Assembly: GCA_011065005.1 (NCBI GenBank)
Contig: JAAKFP010000120.1
Span: forward strand, 1 to 7,345
DNA: 7,345 nt
Direction of reading: 5' to 3'
Source of the DNA: Chlamydiota bacterium
GTDB taxonomy: Bacteria; Chlamydiota; Chlamydiia; Chlamydiales; Waddliaceae
Part shown: positions 1 through 6,280 of the stretch, one piece after another
How positions within the stretch are numbered: position 1 is the stretch's first letter
Layout: the number at the start of each line of letters is the position of its first letter
Translations under genes and position numbers: made by a program
Notes under the pieces: model-generated
Told to the model about the DNA's origin: nothing
What the model saw: the letters and a program-made list of their open reading frames with translations, nothing else
The model's database searches: none

Positions 1-47
1 GCGCTGATATTAATTGATAGAATCCCAGTCCACTTATAACCCTCTCT

Positions 48-464
48 TCATTCTTTGAGTAGTTTTTCTAAAAGTTCAATCGACCGACTCGTACGCTCCC
101 ATCGTATATCTCCGGGAACACTATTCTGAACACGCCCGCCACTGTTGAGAGTAGTCATATCAACTTTCAAGTTGGTCAAGACTTCAAATTCTTTGGGATG
201 TCTCGCCATCAATTCTAATGACAACAATCTAGAAAGCTGCTGAATATCAAAGGGGTGTTTTTGATTTCCCCTATTCCCTCTTTGATTTGACTTCAACTCC
301 ATTATTGTAGCTTTTATCTGATAATTAAATTGAGCTGTCTTTTCTTTTAAAGAGTTTGCGGAATTTCGCCATCCAGAAAAATAGTAAACTATAATCCCCG
401 TAAGAACAGCCCATATAAGAGCTTTAAAATCTGGCATCAACAACTCTGTAACTTCATTCAACAT
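48..464 (-). CDS. Small single-pass membrane protein, third gene of an AbiE-type operon
   Basis: I do not recognise this 138-aa protein. Residues 13-31 form one hydrophobic segment (FKALIWAVLTGIIVYYFSGW region). Acidic residues lie before it and R33, K40 and K42 after it, so by the positive-inside rule the C-terminal part should be cytoplasmic. Residues 38-60 and 74-88 look helical. A basic, Asn/Gly-rich linker lies near 60-70, and the C-terminus (124-138) could be a short amphipathic helix. It starts 18 bp after the AbiEii-like toxin stop on the same strand, so it is probably co-transcribed. An AGGAGG at 468-473 is only 3 nt from the ATG, which is close but strong. Its role is unknown. It may be a membrane-anchored accessory or effector of the toxin-antitoxin module, or an unrelated passenger. 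The reading frame is supported by the ribosome site and operon position, not by a known domain. Confidence 0.72.
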   Translation of the reverse strand: MLNEVTELLMPDFKALIWAVLTGIIVYYFSGWRNSANSLKEKTAQFNYQIKATIMELKSNQRGNRGNQKHPFDIQQLSRLLSLELMARHPKEFEVLTNLKVDMTTLNSGGRVQNSVPGDIRWERTSRSIELLEKLLKE

Positions 465-482
465 AGTCCTCCTTTGTGATAT

Positions 483-1313
483 TTATTTCTGTTTTTGTTT
501 ATTTTCCCATGGATCGCCCGGGAGATAGGGAATAAGTTGAGCCATTAAAATATCTCTGTCCTCAAAAGGATCTAAAATCGCCTGAATATTTGGAGAAACT
601 AACGGCAAAATATCTTCTCTAAATCCAGCATCACCCATTTTTAGAATTAGATTTCTTTCGAACTCTGCCCGGGAGACTTTTTTCCCTTCTTTTTCCATAT
701 AAATACCAAATATTTTTGCGATGTCTTGTCCTTTTAAAAAAGAAATTTTGCGTAAAAAATAAGCTAAATCAAATAGATCTCTTCCTTTTTTTCTCTGATA
801 AAGCGCCCTCATTTTTGTGCCTAAAAGTTCTTCTAGAAAAAACGATTTTATCATTGCAATTCCTGAGAACCACGGATTCTCAACAACCAACTTTTTTTCC
901 TGAATGCCTAAAATTGAAAAATGCTCTCTGGTATTAATTTCGATCTTAATACTCATAGATGAAATGATTGGATTTACTGGACTATATCTGTATATTAACT
1001 TAACGCCCCGAGATAACTTCCTTTTAGGAATTCCAAGCCACGGGTCTAAATGTTTTCGAATTGCATCAATAATCGGTCCAATTGGTCCCGGTACTATTTG
1101 CACAAAATCAATATCTTCAGAGTGGCGAACAGCGGGATTTATAAAAAGCTTTTGCAACGCTGTACCGCCACGGAAAGTCAATGTTTCGGAAATGATTGGA
1201 TCTGTATATAATTCTACAAGAATTCGAGACAATATAAGATCTTGTTCAACTTGTTCGTCCCCTACCCAAGGAGAAAATTTTCTCCAATTTAACACATTAG
1301 CCCGTGGTATCAT
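483..1313 (-). CDS. abiEii: AbiEii/AbiGii-family nucleotidyltransferase toxin
   Basis: This is the likely toxin of a type IV toxin-antitoxin (AbiE phage-resistance type) pair. Its 276 aa carry the DNA-polymerase-beta-like nucleotidyltransferase signature. FRGGTALQK at 47-55 is the nucleotide-binding GG[T/S] loop. SEDIDF at 65-70 gives the two metal-binding acids D67 and D69. KIEIN at 123-127 gives a candidate third acid, E125. LLGTKMRALYQRKKGRDLFDL-type residues around 163-183 (K167, R170, K176, D179, D182) match the conserved C-terminal lobe motif. All expected catalytic residues are present, so it looks intact. Known relatives transfer nucleotides and some modify tRNA acceptor ends; the substrate here cannot be read from sequence. 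The ATG overlaps the upstream antitoxin stop as ATGA (1310-1313), and an AGAGG lies about 7 nt upstream. This fits translational coupling with the antitoxin made first. Confidence 0.9.
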   Translation of the reverse strand: MIPRANVLNWRKFSPWVGDEQVEQDLILSRILVELYTDPIISETLTFRGGTALQKLFINPAVRHSEDIDFVQIVPGPIGPIIDAIRKHLDPWLGIPKRKLSRGVKLIYRYSPVNPIISSMSIKIEINTREHFSILGIQEKKLVVENPWFSGIAMIKSFFLEELLGTKMRALYQRKKGRDLFDLAYFLRKISFLKGQDIAKIFGIYMEKEGKKVSRAEFERNLILKMGDAGFREDILPLVSPNIQAILDPFEDRDILMAQLIPYLPGDPWENKQKQK

Positions 1314-2113
1314 AAATCAGCCTCTATATTTTCGTTTATCCAAACTCTCCATTTTACATTTTTCTCCACGCCTCGGGATTTAATGTCTGGCCTTAAGAGG
1401 ATATAGAAAAAATCACTTTTCATCAACCAATCGCATAAATCTTTAGTTACATCTTTTTCAGAATATCTATCCATAAGATAGCCCAAACGTTGTACAACTG
1501 ATAATTCAACCCCGGATTGTGCTGCTACAACTAGTTTCTTTGAATCAATTTTTTCCGATAGCTCAATCAACACTGTGGCAACGTTATTAAAGTGCCCGAC
1601 CGATTTATAATAGCGAACAAGATCAAAAGCGGTTAATTCAGGCGTAGAAACTAACATGCTGCCCGTTTCAGTAGTCATTTTTTCAGTGCATATATTTTGC
1701 CAATCTTTCTTATACAAAAATCGAATACTATGTAATCCCGCCTTAAATGGCTTAAGAGAGCGGTTCGTAATTACTTGAAATTCTTGTGGATGGTGATGTG
1801 CTGCTCCATGAATAGCCGCAGCACTTAAAAGTCCCACATAATATGGTTGTTTCAAAAAGCGCATTAAACTATCAATAAACCATGAAGGCGGGGAAGACCC
1901 TATTTCACGATATTCGATAGGTACGATGGCAAAGAATTGATGGTGTAATCTAACAATCCTTTTTTTAGATATTAAACGGCTAATTGATAATTGCAGCGCT
2001 TTTTTACCTCCCCGGTATTTAGCCGTAACATCCTGAAAACTAAAGCAATAAGTCCCACTTTCATGTAGATTTTCAACAAACTTAAGCAAACTGGGCGATT
2101 TATTAGTATTCAT
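1310..2113 (-). CDS. abiEi: AbiEi-family antitoxin and probable autorepressor
   Basis: This is the cognate antitoxin of the downstream AbiEii-like toxin. Residue numbers here count from an in-frame TTG at 2119. Residues about 24-67 form a winged helix-turn-helix (FSFQDVTAKY, ALQLSISRLISKKRIVRL, wing FFAIVP). The middle part, YYVGLLSAAAIHGAAHHHP at 93-111 followed by FQVITNR, is the AbiEi core. STPELTAFDLVRYY at 158-171 and VQRLGYLMDRYS at 209-220 fit the C-terminal domain. AbiEi proteins repress their own operon through the N-terminal domain and neutralise the toxin through the C-terminal domain, generally without stable binding (type IV). The start is uncertain: ATG at 2113 (267 aa, chosen) or TTG at 2119 (269 aa). 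Neither has a Shine-Dalgarno sequence, and a -10-like TATGAT lies so close that the mRNA may be nearly leaderless. The gene overlaps the toxin by 4 bp. Confidence 0.88.
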   Translation of the reverse strand: MNTNKSPSLLKFVENLHESGTYCFSFQDVTAKYRGGKKALQLSISRLISKKRIVRLHHQFFAIVPIEYREIGSSPPSWFIDSLMRFLKQPYYVGLLSAAAIHGAAHHHPQEFQVITNRSLKPFKAGLHSIRFLYKKDWQNICTEKMTTETGSMLVSTPELTAFDLVRYYKSVGHFNNVATVLIELSEKIDSKKLVVAAQSGVELSVVQRLGYLMDRYSEKDVTKDLCDWLMKSDFFYILLRPDIKSRGVEKNVKWRVWINENIEADL

Positions 2114-2117
2114 AATC

Positions 2118-2163
2118 AATAGTTATCATATTTTGATATATTTCGCAAATGATTACTTGATAT
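2118..2163 (-). promoter_or_regulatory. Candidate abiE promoter and operator
   Basis: On the minus strand a TATGAT (-10-like) occupies 2125-2130, with no convincing -35. The -10 is embedded in a small inverted repeat, TATCA at 2124-2128 and TGATA at 2134-2138. The motif TTGATAT is repeated in direct orientation at 2133-2139 and 2157-2163, 24 bp apart. AbiEi proteins are known to bind repeated sites near their own promoter, so these are plausible operator half-sites. The region is very AT-rich, so short repeats may arise by chance. Confidence 0.35.
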
Positions 2164-2194
2164 TTTCTTTAATCTGAAGGATAGGAGGTTCAAT

Positions 2195-2371
2195 GGGGTC
2201 TGGGGTAGGCCGTTGAATTAAGCTGGTTTCGAAGTGAATAAATTCATGACAAATATTGTCCGTCATTGAGGGAATAGTTCTCATGCTCTTCGAGCTGTGT
2301 TAAAAGACAAAATATGGCATGAAAATAAAATCATCAAAAACAGCTTAATTCAACACCCTGCGCCTGACCCC
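2195..2371. repeat. 177-bp imperfect palindromic element (MITE- or REPIN-like)
   Basis: Arms at 2195-2260 and 2306-2371 are inverted copies, matching by hand count at about 49 of 66 positions without gaps, around a 45-bp centre. The best block is GTTGAATTAAGCTG (2212-2225), a perfect 14-bp match to its complement at 2341-2354. Both ends read GGGGTC inward. The centre has a further small hairpin, GCTC-TTC-GAGC, at 2285-2295. There is no coding frame. It lies between the divergent abiE and rnpB promoters, where a terminator is not expected, so a small non-autonomous mobile element or REP-type palindrome is the better reading. No target-site duplication was seen. This element fills most of the gene-free stretch 2120-2410. 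Confidence 0.7.
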
Positions 2372-2410
2372 TCGCACCCCTCGCATGCTATTTTATTTTA
2401 TCGGCAGATG

Positions 2411-2419
2411 TGGTATAAT
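2411..2419 (+). promoter_or_regulatory. Extended -10 promoter of rnpB
   Basis: TGG followed by TATAAT (2414-2419) is a perfect extended -10 box. It lies 12 nt before the first paired base of the RNase P RNA, so transcription would start near 2426-2427. At a 17-bp spacing the -35 position reads TTTTAT (2391-2396), a poor match. This is consistent with an extended -10 promoter that depends little on a -35. Confidence 0.75.
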
Positions 2420-2430
2420 GGTATGTAGAT

Positions 2431-2799
2431 TCTGGGAAGACAAGTAATCGCCGTCATTCTCTTAAGAGATGAAGGAGGAAAGTCCGGACTTCGCAGGAGA
2501 GGATACCAGTGAAACACTGGGGGCCGTAAGGCTACGGAAAGTGCCACAGAAAATATATCGCCATAGGGATTTCCTGTGGACAGAGTGAAATACCTGCTTC
2601 AAGAGCAAGGCCCGACTTGGGGAAACTCAAGCGGTGGTAAACCCTATCCGAAGCAAGACCGATTTGAAGTGTTTACAGTTCTCCGCTCAGCTTCATGATG
2701 GTCGCTCGAGAATTCCAGTGATGGGATTCCTAGACGAATGATTACTCGCCAGCACATCACAGTGCTGGTTGACAGAATCCGGCTTATCGTCTTCCCAGA
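2431..2799 (+). ncRNA. rnpB: RNase P RNA, bacterial type A
   Basis: This is the catalytic RNA of RNase P, which trims 5' leaders from pre-tRNAs. Helix P1 is an 11-bp perfect pairing of 2431-2441 with 2789-2799. The conserved core is clear: GGAGGAAAGTCCGGACT at 2474-2490 (P4 5' strand) and ACAGAATCCGGCTTA at 2772-2786 (P4 3' strand), which together form the pseudoknotted active site. CAGAAA with TATATCGCC follows in the middle, GGTGGTAAACCC with GAAGCAAG lies at about 2633-2656, and AGACGAATGATTACT lies near 2732. Visible hairpins include P3 (near 2453-2472), CCAGTG-AAA-CACTGG (2506-2520), P18 (2710-2729) and a 7-bp P19 (2749-2768). The L15 internal loop, expected to read GGU, appears to be GATT/TGAT (2661-2664 and 2696-2699). 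At about 369 nt the length is normal. The 5' end is probably a few nt before 2431. Confidence 0.97.
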
Positions 2800-2808
2800 T
2801 TTTTTTTT
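2789..2808 (+). terminator. Probable intrinsic terminator of rnpB
   Basis: The GC-containing 3' strand of P1 (2789-2799) is followed at once by nine T residues (2800-2808). The stem partner is the distant 5' end of the same RNA, so this is not a classic local hairpin, although the U-tract placement fits termination at the mature 3' end. The last two T residues are part of the stop codon of the convergent proC. Confidence 0.55.
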
Positions 2809-3598
2809 ACTTTACACCTTCAGAAATTTCCTTGGCGCGGTTGTACGTCGCTAAAAGAGCATTGATGATGCCCGCCCGAACAGAGTGATCTTCAAGAGCA
2901 TTCAAGCCGGCGATTGTGGTCCCTGATGGTGAGGCGATGTCCCATTTCAGATCCGCGGGATGTTTATCGGTTCCCTGAAGCATGGCGATGGTACTCGAGA
3001 AAAGTTCGATAGCAAGCTTTTTTGCCTCTTCTGGAGAGAGCCCCATAGCGATGCCTGCTTCAATAATCGATTCGATAATTACAAAAAGGAACGCTGGACC
3101 AGAACCTGTAATGGCTGTGAGTCCATCCATCTGGTTTTCAGGAATCCAGTGGAGATTGCCAAGACAGGAAAAGGCCTGATTCACTTTGTCTTTAAAATTT
3201 TGAGGAAGATGTTCTGTGTCAGCTATTCCTATGACACCCTGGCCTTGCATGACCGCAAGGTTTGGCATGATTCGAAGGACGGGGATCTTTCCAAAATGTT
3301 GCTGCAGGGTATCGGTTGTCACACCAACTAGAATGCTTACAAGGAGTTGTTCTTTCTTCATTTGTCGATAGATTTCTTTCGCTGCAGTTCCAAGATCTTT
3401 TGGTTTGACAGCGAGGATAACAATTTCTCCGAAGGCAACAGCTTCCGAAACGTCTTCACAACATGTTACACCCATTTCGTTTGCAATTTGTCTTGTCAGC
3501 GCTTTATGATGGTCATACAGTGCAAGTTCATGCTCTGTTGCAAGGCGGCTGGCGATGCCTCCACCCATTTTCCCACAACCGATAATACTAATTTTCAT
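2807..3598 (-). CDS. proC: Pyrroline-5-carboxylate reductase
   Basis: This enzyme catalyses the last step of proline synthesis, the NAD(P)H-dependent reduction of 1-pyrroline-5-carboxylate to L-proline in the cytoplasm. The 263 aa are close to the usual 265-275. The N-terminal Rossmann fold shows GCGKMG at 7-12 (GxGxxG). AVKP at 63-66 and MPN at 111-113 are family positions. TGSGPAF at 164-170 and SPSGTTIAGL at 223-232 form the dimer-interface substrate site. The more common form of the latter is PGGTT, so Ser in place of the first Gly is a mild variant. The start is supported by an AAAGGA (3607-3612) 8 nt upstream. It is third in the proB-proA-proC cluster, 60 bp after proA. Its stop codon overlaps the U-tract of the convergent rnpB, and no separate terminator for the pro operon is visible. 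Confidence 0.96.
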   Translation of the reverse strand: MKISIIGCGKMGGGIASRLATEHELALYDHHKALTRQIANEMGVTCCEDVSEAVAFGEIVILAVKPKDLGTAAKEIYRQMKKEQLLVSILVGVTTDTLQQHFGKIPVLRIMPNLAVMQGQGVIGIADTEHLPQNFKDKVNQAFSCLGNLHWIPENQMDGLTAITGSGPAFLFVIIESIIEAGIAMGLSPEEAKKLAIELFSSTIAMLQGTDKHPADLKWDIASPSGTTIAGLNALEDHSVRAGIINALLATYNRAKEISEGVK

Positions 3599-3658
3599 AA
3601 GAGGGTTCCTTTAAAATGCTGTGTTACCATAAATGTAAAGTTTATTTTTATACGATTC

Positions 3659-4936
3659 CTAAGATCTAACATGATAGTCACCTTTCACAATCCATTTGTA
3701 TGAAGTAAGCTCTTCTAATCCCATGGGACCGCGAGCGTGCAGCTTCTGCGTGCTGATGGCAATCTCAGCTCCTAAACCAAACTGACCACCATCAGTGAAA
3801 CGAGTGGAAGCGTTTACATAAACACTTGAGGAGTCGATTTCATCGACGAAATGATTTGCGTTGCCCTCATCTTGGGTAAGTATGCCGTCGCTATGCCCTG
3901 TACTATGCGTTTGAATGTGTTCTAAGGCTTCGTCAAGATCGTTCACGACGCGGATTCCTAATATTAAACTTAGCCATTCCCTATCCCAATCTTCGCTTTT
4001 CGCATGTTCACATTTTGCTTGAAGCTGGTCTCGCTGTGATTCGAAGATCTGCCAGGCAGCGGGGTCAAGTCGGAAGGAAACACCCTCTTTTCCCAGTTTG
4101 TTGATAACACTTGGGATAAAGTTGTTTGCAACGTTTTTATGGACGAGCAGGGTGTCTAAAGCATTGCAAACTGCAGGACGCTGTGTTTTGGCGTTATCAA
4201 TCACTTCCAGAGCTTTCTCTTGATTTGCACTCTCATCAACAAAGAGATGGCAAATACCTATTCCTCCAATAATCACAGGGATCTTGCTATGCTCGAGGCA
4301 GAATTCATGCAACCCTGCACCCCCCCGAGGGATGATGAGGTCGACATATTTTTGCAGGCGAAGAAGGTCTATCACCCTGGAGCGGTCAGCACTATCGATG
4401 AATTGAATGGCATCAGGTGGCAGGCCTACCTGTTTGAGGGTATTTTGGATTACAGAGACTAGAGCTCGATTGCTGTTTAAAGTTTCCGAGCCTCCACGCA
4501 GGATCGCACAATTTCCCGTCTTTATGGTTAAAGCGGCAACGTCGATGGTAACATTTGGTCGTGATTCATAGATCACCCCTAAAACCCCAATGGGAGTTCG
4601 GCGTTTTGTGAGGGTTAATCCATTTGGTAGCGTTCGACTTTCGATCTCTTTTCCGATGGGATCGGGAAGGGCTATAACACTCTGTGTGACATCAATAACA
4701 TTCTCTAACCGTCCACACAGTAATAAACGGTCGAGCATTGCTTCTTCTGTTCCAGCGGCTTTGGCTATCGCGAAATCGCGTTGGTTAGCTTCTAAAATGG
4801 TTTCTCTGGACTCAATAAGGTTTTTCAACAGTGTTTTTAGCGCTAAGTTCTTTTGTTCTGTGGTAGCGCGTGCCATGCAATGGTAAGCTTCCCTGGCCCT
4901 CTGGCCCATTTCTTTTAGGTTGTTATTTCCGGTCAT
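3659..4936 (-). CDS. proA: Glutamate-5-semialdehyde dehydrogenase (gamma-glutamyl phosphate reductase)
   Basis: This is the second step of proline synthesis. It reduces gamma-glutamyl phosphate with NADPH to glutamate-5-semialdehyde, which cyclises to pyrroline-5-carboxylate. The 425 aa are near the usual 415-420. ESRPNVT at 124-130, AILRGG at 144-149 and IPRGG at 202-206 belong to the cofactor-binding fold. TQRPAVCNALDTLLV at 251-265 holds the catalytic Cys257. The family signature at 331-352 is complete (V331, A337, then HIQTHSTGHSDGI from 340). The C-terminal part has FGLGAEIAISTQKLHARGP at 386-404. The ATG lies inside the 3' end of proB (14-bp overlap), with a strong AAGGAGG (4945-4951) 8 nt upstream within proB. 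Coupled translation with ProB is likely, fitting the known labile-intermediate hand-off between the two enzymes. Confidence 0.97.
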   Translation of the reverse strand: MTGNNNLKEMGQRAREAYHCMARATTEQKNLALKTLLKNLIESRETILEANQRDFAIAKAAGTEEAMLDRLLLCGRLENVIDVTQSVIALPDPIGKEIESRTLPNGLTLTKRRTPIGVLGVIYESRPNVTIDVAALTIKTGNCAILRGGSETLNSNRALVSVIQNTLKQVGLPPDAIQFIDSADRSRVIDLLRLQKYVDLIIPRGGAGLHEFCLEHSKIPVIIGGIGICHLFVDESANQEKALEVIDNAKTQRPAVCNALDTLLVHKNVANNFIPSVINKLGKEGVSFRLDPAAWQIFESQRDQLQAKCEHAKSEDWDREWLSLILGIRVVNDLDEALEHIQTHSTGHSDGILTQDEGNANHFVDEIDSSSVYVNASTRFTDGGQFGLGAEIAISTQKLHARGPMGLEELTSYKWIVKGDYHVRS

Positions 4937-6065
4937 CTTTGGAGCCTCCTTCCTGGATCAAAAGGGTCATGTTATCACGGTGGATCACTTCGGGTCCATA
5001 ATTGTATCCTAATAAATTGTCAATTTCAGTGGAGTGTTTGCCGCATATCTTTTCGATTTCTCTTTGAGAATAATTCGCAATTCCCACTGCTATGGGTCTT
5101 CCTTCCGATGTGGTGATTTGCACAATCGCTCCTCGATCGAAACTTTTCGAGACACTGAGTATGCCGACAGGAAGGAGGCTGGCACCACCTTTTAGCAACT
5201 TCTGTTCTGCGCCAGCGTCAATAGTGATCTCTCCTTGTGGTTTTTCAGAAAGAAGCCACCGTTTGCGGCTCTCTTTAGGGGTGGTTTCTGCGAGGAATAG
5301 AGTGCCAATTTTCTTTCCCTTTACAAGATCGAGAATGATTCGAGGAACTGCTGAGGAGGCGATGACGGTCGGCGTGCCGCTGTGGGATGCTAAACGTGCC
5401 GCTTCCACTTTTGTTAGCATTCCTCCCGTACCCATTCCGTGTGTTTTCGTTGTTTTTCCTGCAAGTTCAACAATGGATTCATCGATATGTTCCACTATGG
5501 GAATGAGTTTGGCGTTGGGATCGATCTGAGGATCGGCAGTGAAAAGTCCTTCTTGATCTGTCAGCAAAATTAACAGATCCGCAGCAATTAAATTGGCTGC
5601 CAATGCTGAGAGGTTGTCGTTATCTCCAAGCTGTATCTCGCGGATAGCTACCGAATCATTTTCGTTGATAATAGGGACAACGCCATGCTCAAAAAGTGAA
5701 AGTAGGGTGTTGCGAACGTTCAAATACCCTTGCCTTTGAGAGAAGTCTCCTCGCGTTAATAGTAGTTGCCCCACAGGGATTCCAAAAATTCCGAACATTT
5801 CCGTCCAAATTTGCATCAACCGAACCTGTCCAACAGCAGACAGCATCTGTTTTCTGGGTAATGATTTTTCAAGCTTGGATTTTCTGAGAACTTCGAGTCC
5901 TGCGGTGACGGAGCCCGAGGTGACGAGAATGATCTGTTTACCACTTTCGTGAAGTAGAGCGATCTGACGTGCGATTTCCAGTATATGACGTTGGGAAAGG
6001 TTGGAGGTTCCCTGTGTCAACGTGCTGGTTCCCACTTTAATTACAATTTGTTGGGCTTCTTTCAT
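4923..6065 (-). CDS. proB: Glutamate 5-kinase with C-terminal PUA domain
   Basis: This catalyses the first, committed step of proline synthesis, ATP-dependent phosphorylation of L-glutamate to gamma-glutamyl phosphate; it is usually feedback-inhibited by proline. Residues 5-260 are the amino-acid kinase domain: IKVGTSTLT at 9-17, VTSGSVTAG at 48-56, NENDSVA at 134-140, GDNDNLSALAA at 147-157, LTDQEGLFTADP at 168-179, and the signature GMGTGGMLTKVEAA at 210-223. Residues about 277-368 are a PUA domain, including NYSQREIEKICG at 331-342. The 380 aa match the long PUA-containing form (E. coli is 367). The start has an AAGG (6073-6076) 7 nt upstream. A CATAAT (minus strand, 6078-6083) is a possible -10 without a clear -35. 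The gene begins only 25 bp from the left end of a 190-bp inverted repeat, so its promoter may touch that repeat. Confidence 0.97.
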   Translation of the reverse strand: MKEAQQIVIKVGTSTLTQGTSNLSQRHILEIARQIALLHESGKQIILVTSGSVTAGLEVLRKSKLEKSLPRKQMLSAVGQVRLMQIWTEMFGIFGIPVGQLLLTRGDFSQRQGYLNVRNTLLSLFEHGVVPIINENDSVAIREIQLGDNDNLSALAANLIAADLLILLTDQEGLFTADPQIDPNAKLIPIVEHIDESIVELAGKTTKTHGMGTGGMLTKVEAARLASHSGTPTVIASSAVPRIILDLVKGKKIGTLFLAETTPKESRKRWLLSEKPQGEITIDAGAEQKLLKGGASLLPVGILSVSKSFDRGAIVQITTSEGRPIAVGIANYSQREIEKICGKHSTEIDNLLGYNYGPEVIHRDNMTLLIQEGGSKDDRK

Positions 6066-6090
6066 TGCCGAACCTTCATTATGTGGAAGT

Positions 6091-6280
6091 GTTCAGCCTT
6101 CCTGCTTACTAACCGCGAAGATCGCGAAGGAGGCGAAGGAGACGCGAAGTTTTTTTTAATGAATAGCGGTTGGTCTGAACGCTTACATATACAAGTTAAA
6201 TTCTTACAGATTTCTAGATACAAGAGAATATTCTTCGCTTCCTTCGCGATCTTCGCGGTTATTGATGTCGGGGTCTGAAC
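6091..6280. repeat. 190-bp inverted-repeat element with GCGAAG units
   Basis: Inner arms at 6110-6138 and 6233-6261 match at 28 of 29 positions as inverted copies and enclose 94 bp. Outside them, GTTCAG (6091-6096) and its complement CTGAAC (6275-6280) sit exactly 13 nt from each inner arm. This symmetric outer match suggests that the whole 190 bp is one element with degenerate ends. The left arm contains GCGAAG at 6115, 6124, 6133 and 6144 (spacing 9, 9, 11) and is followed by eight T residues (6150-6157). There is no coding frame. It resembles the GCGAAG-rich dispersed repeats seen between genes in various bacteria. It could also fold into a long hairpin if transcribed. Confidence 0.75.
6172..6186. 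repeat. Direct repeat copy 1 (GGTCTGAACGCTTAC)
   Basis: This 15-bp sequence recurs in the same orientation at 6272-6286 with one difference (GGTCTGAACGGTTAC). The first copy is in the centre of the 190-bp inverted-repeat element and the second overlaps its right end. Confidence 0.65.

Noticed and set aside
904..1383. Plus-strand open frame of 159 codons
   Set aside because: It is antisense to the AbiEii toxin, whose catalytic motifs are clearly on the other strand. The translated product shows no domain.
2195..2371. The long palindrome as a transcription terminator
   Set aside because: It lies between divergent genes, is far longer than terminators and has no U-tract after either arm.
3599..3658. 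A separate promoter for proC in the proA-proC gap
   Set aside because: TTTACA and TTTTAA occur at 17-bp spacing on the minus strand, but the second is a weak match and operon read-through explains expression.
5092..5529. Plus-strand open frame of 145 codons
   Set aside because: It is a shadow of the proB kinase and PUA regions, with Ser/Arg-rich composition typical of antisense frames.
6110..6150. GCGAAG units as a CRISPR array
   Set aside because: Units are 6 bp with 3-5 bp between them, no spacers of CRISPR length, and the block recurs as an inverted copy at 6233-6261. It is part of an inverted repeat.
5985..6278. Plus-strand open frame of 97 codons
   Set aside because: It runs across the 5' end of proB in antisense and then through the repeat element. 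There is no ribosome site or recognisable protein feature.
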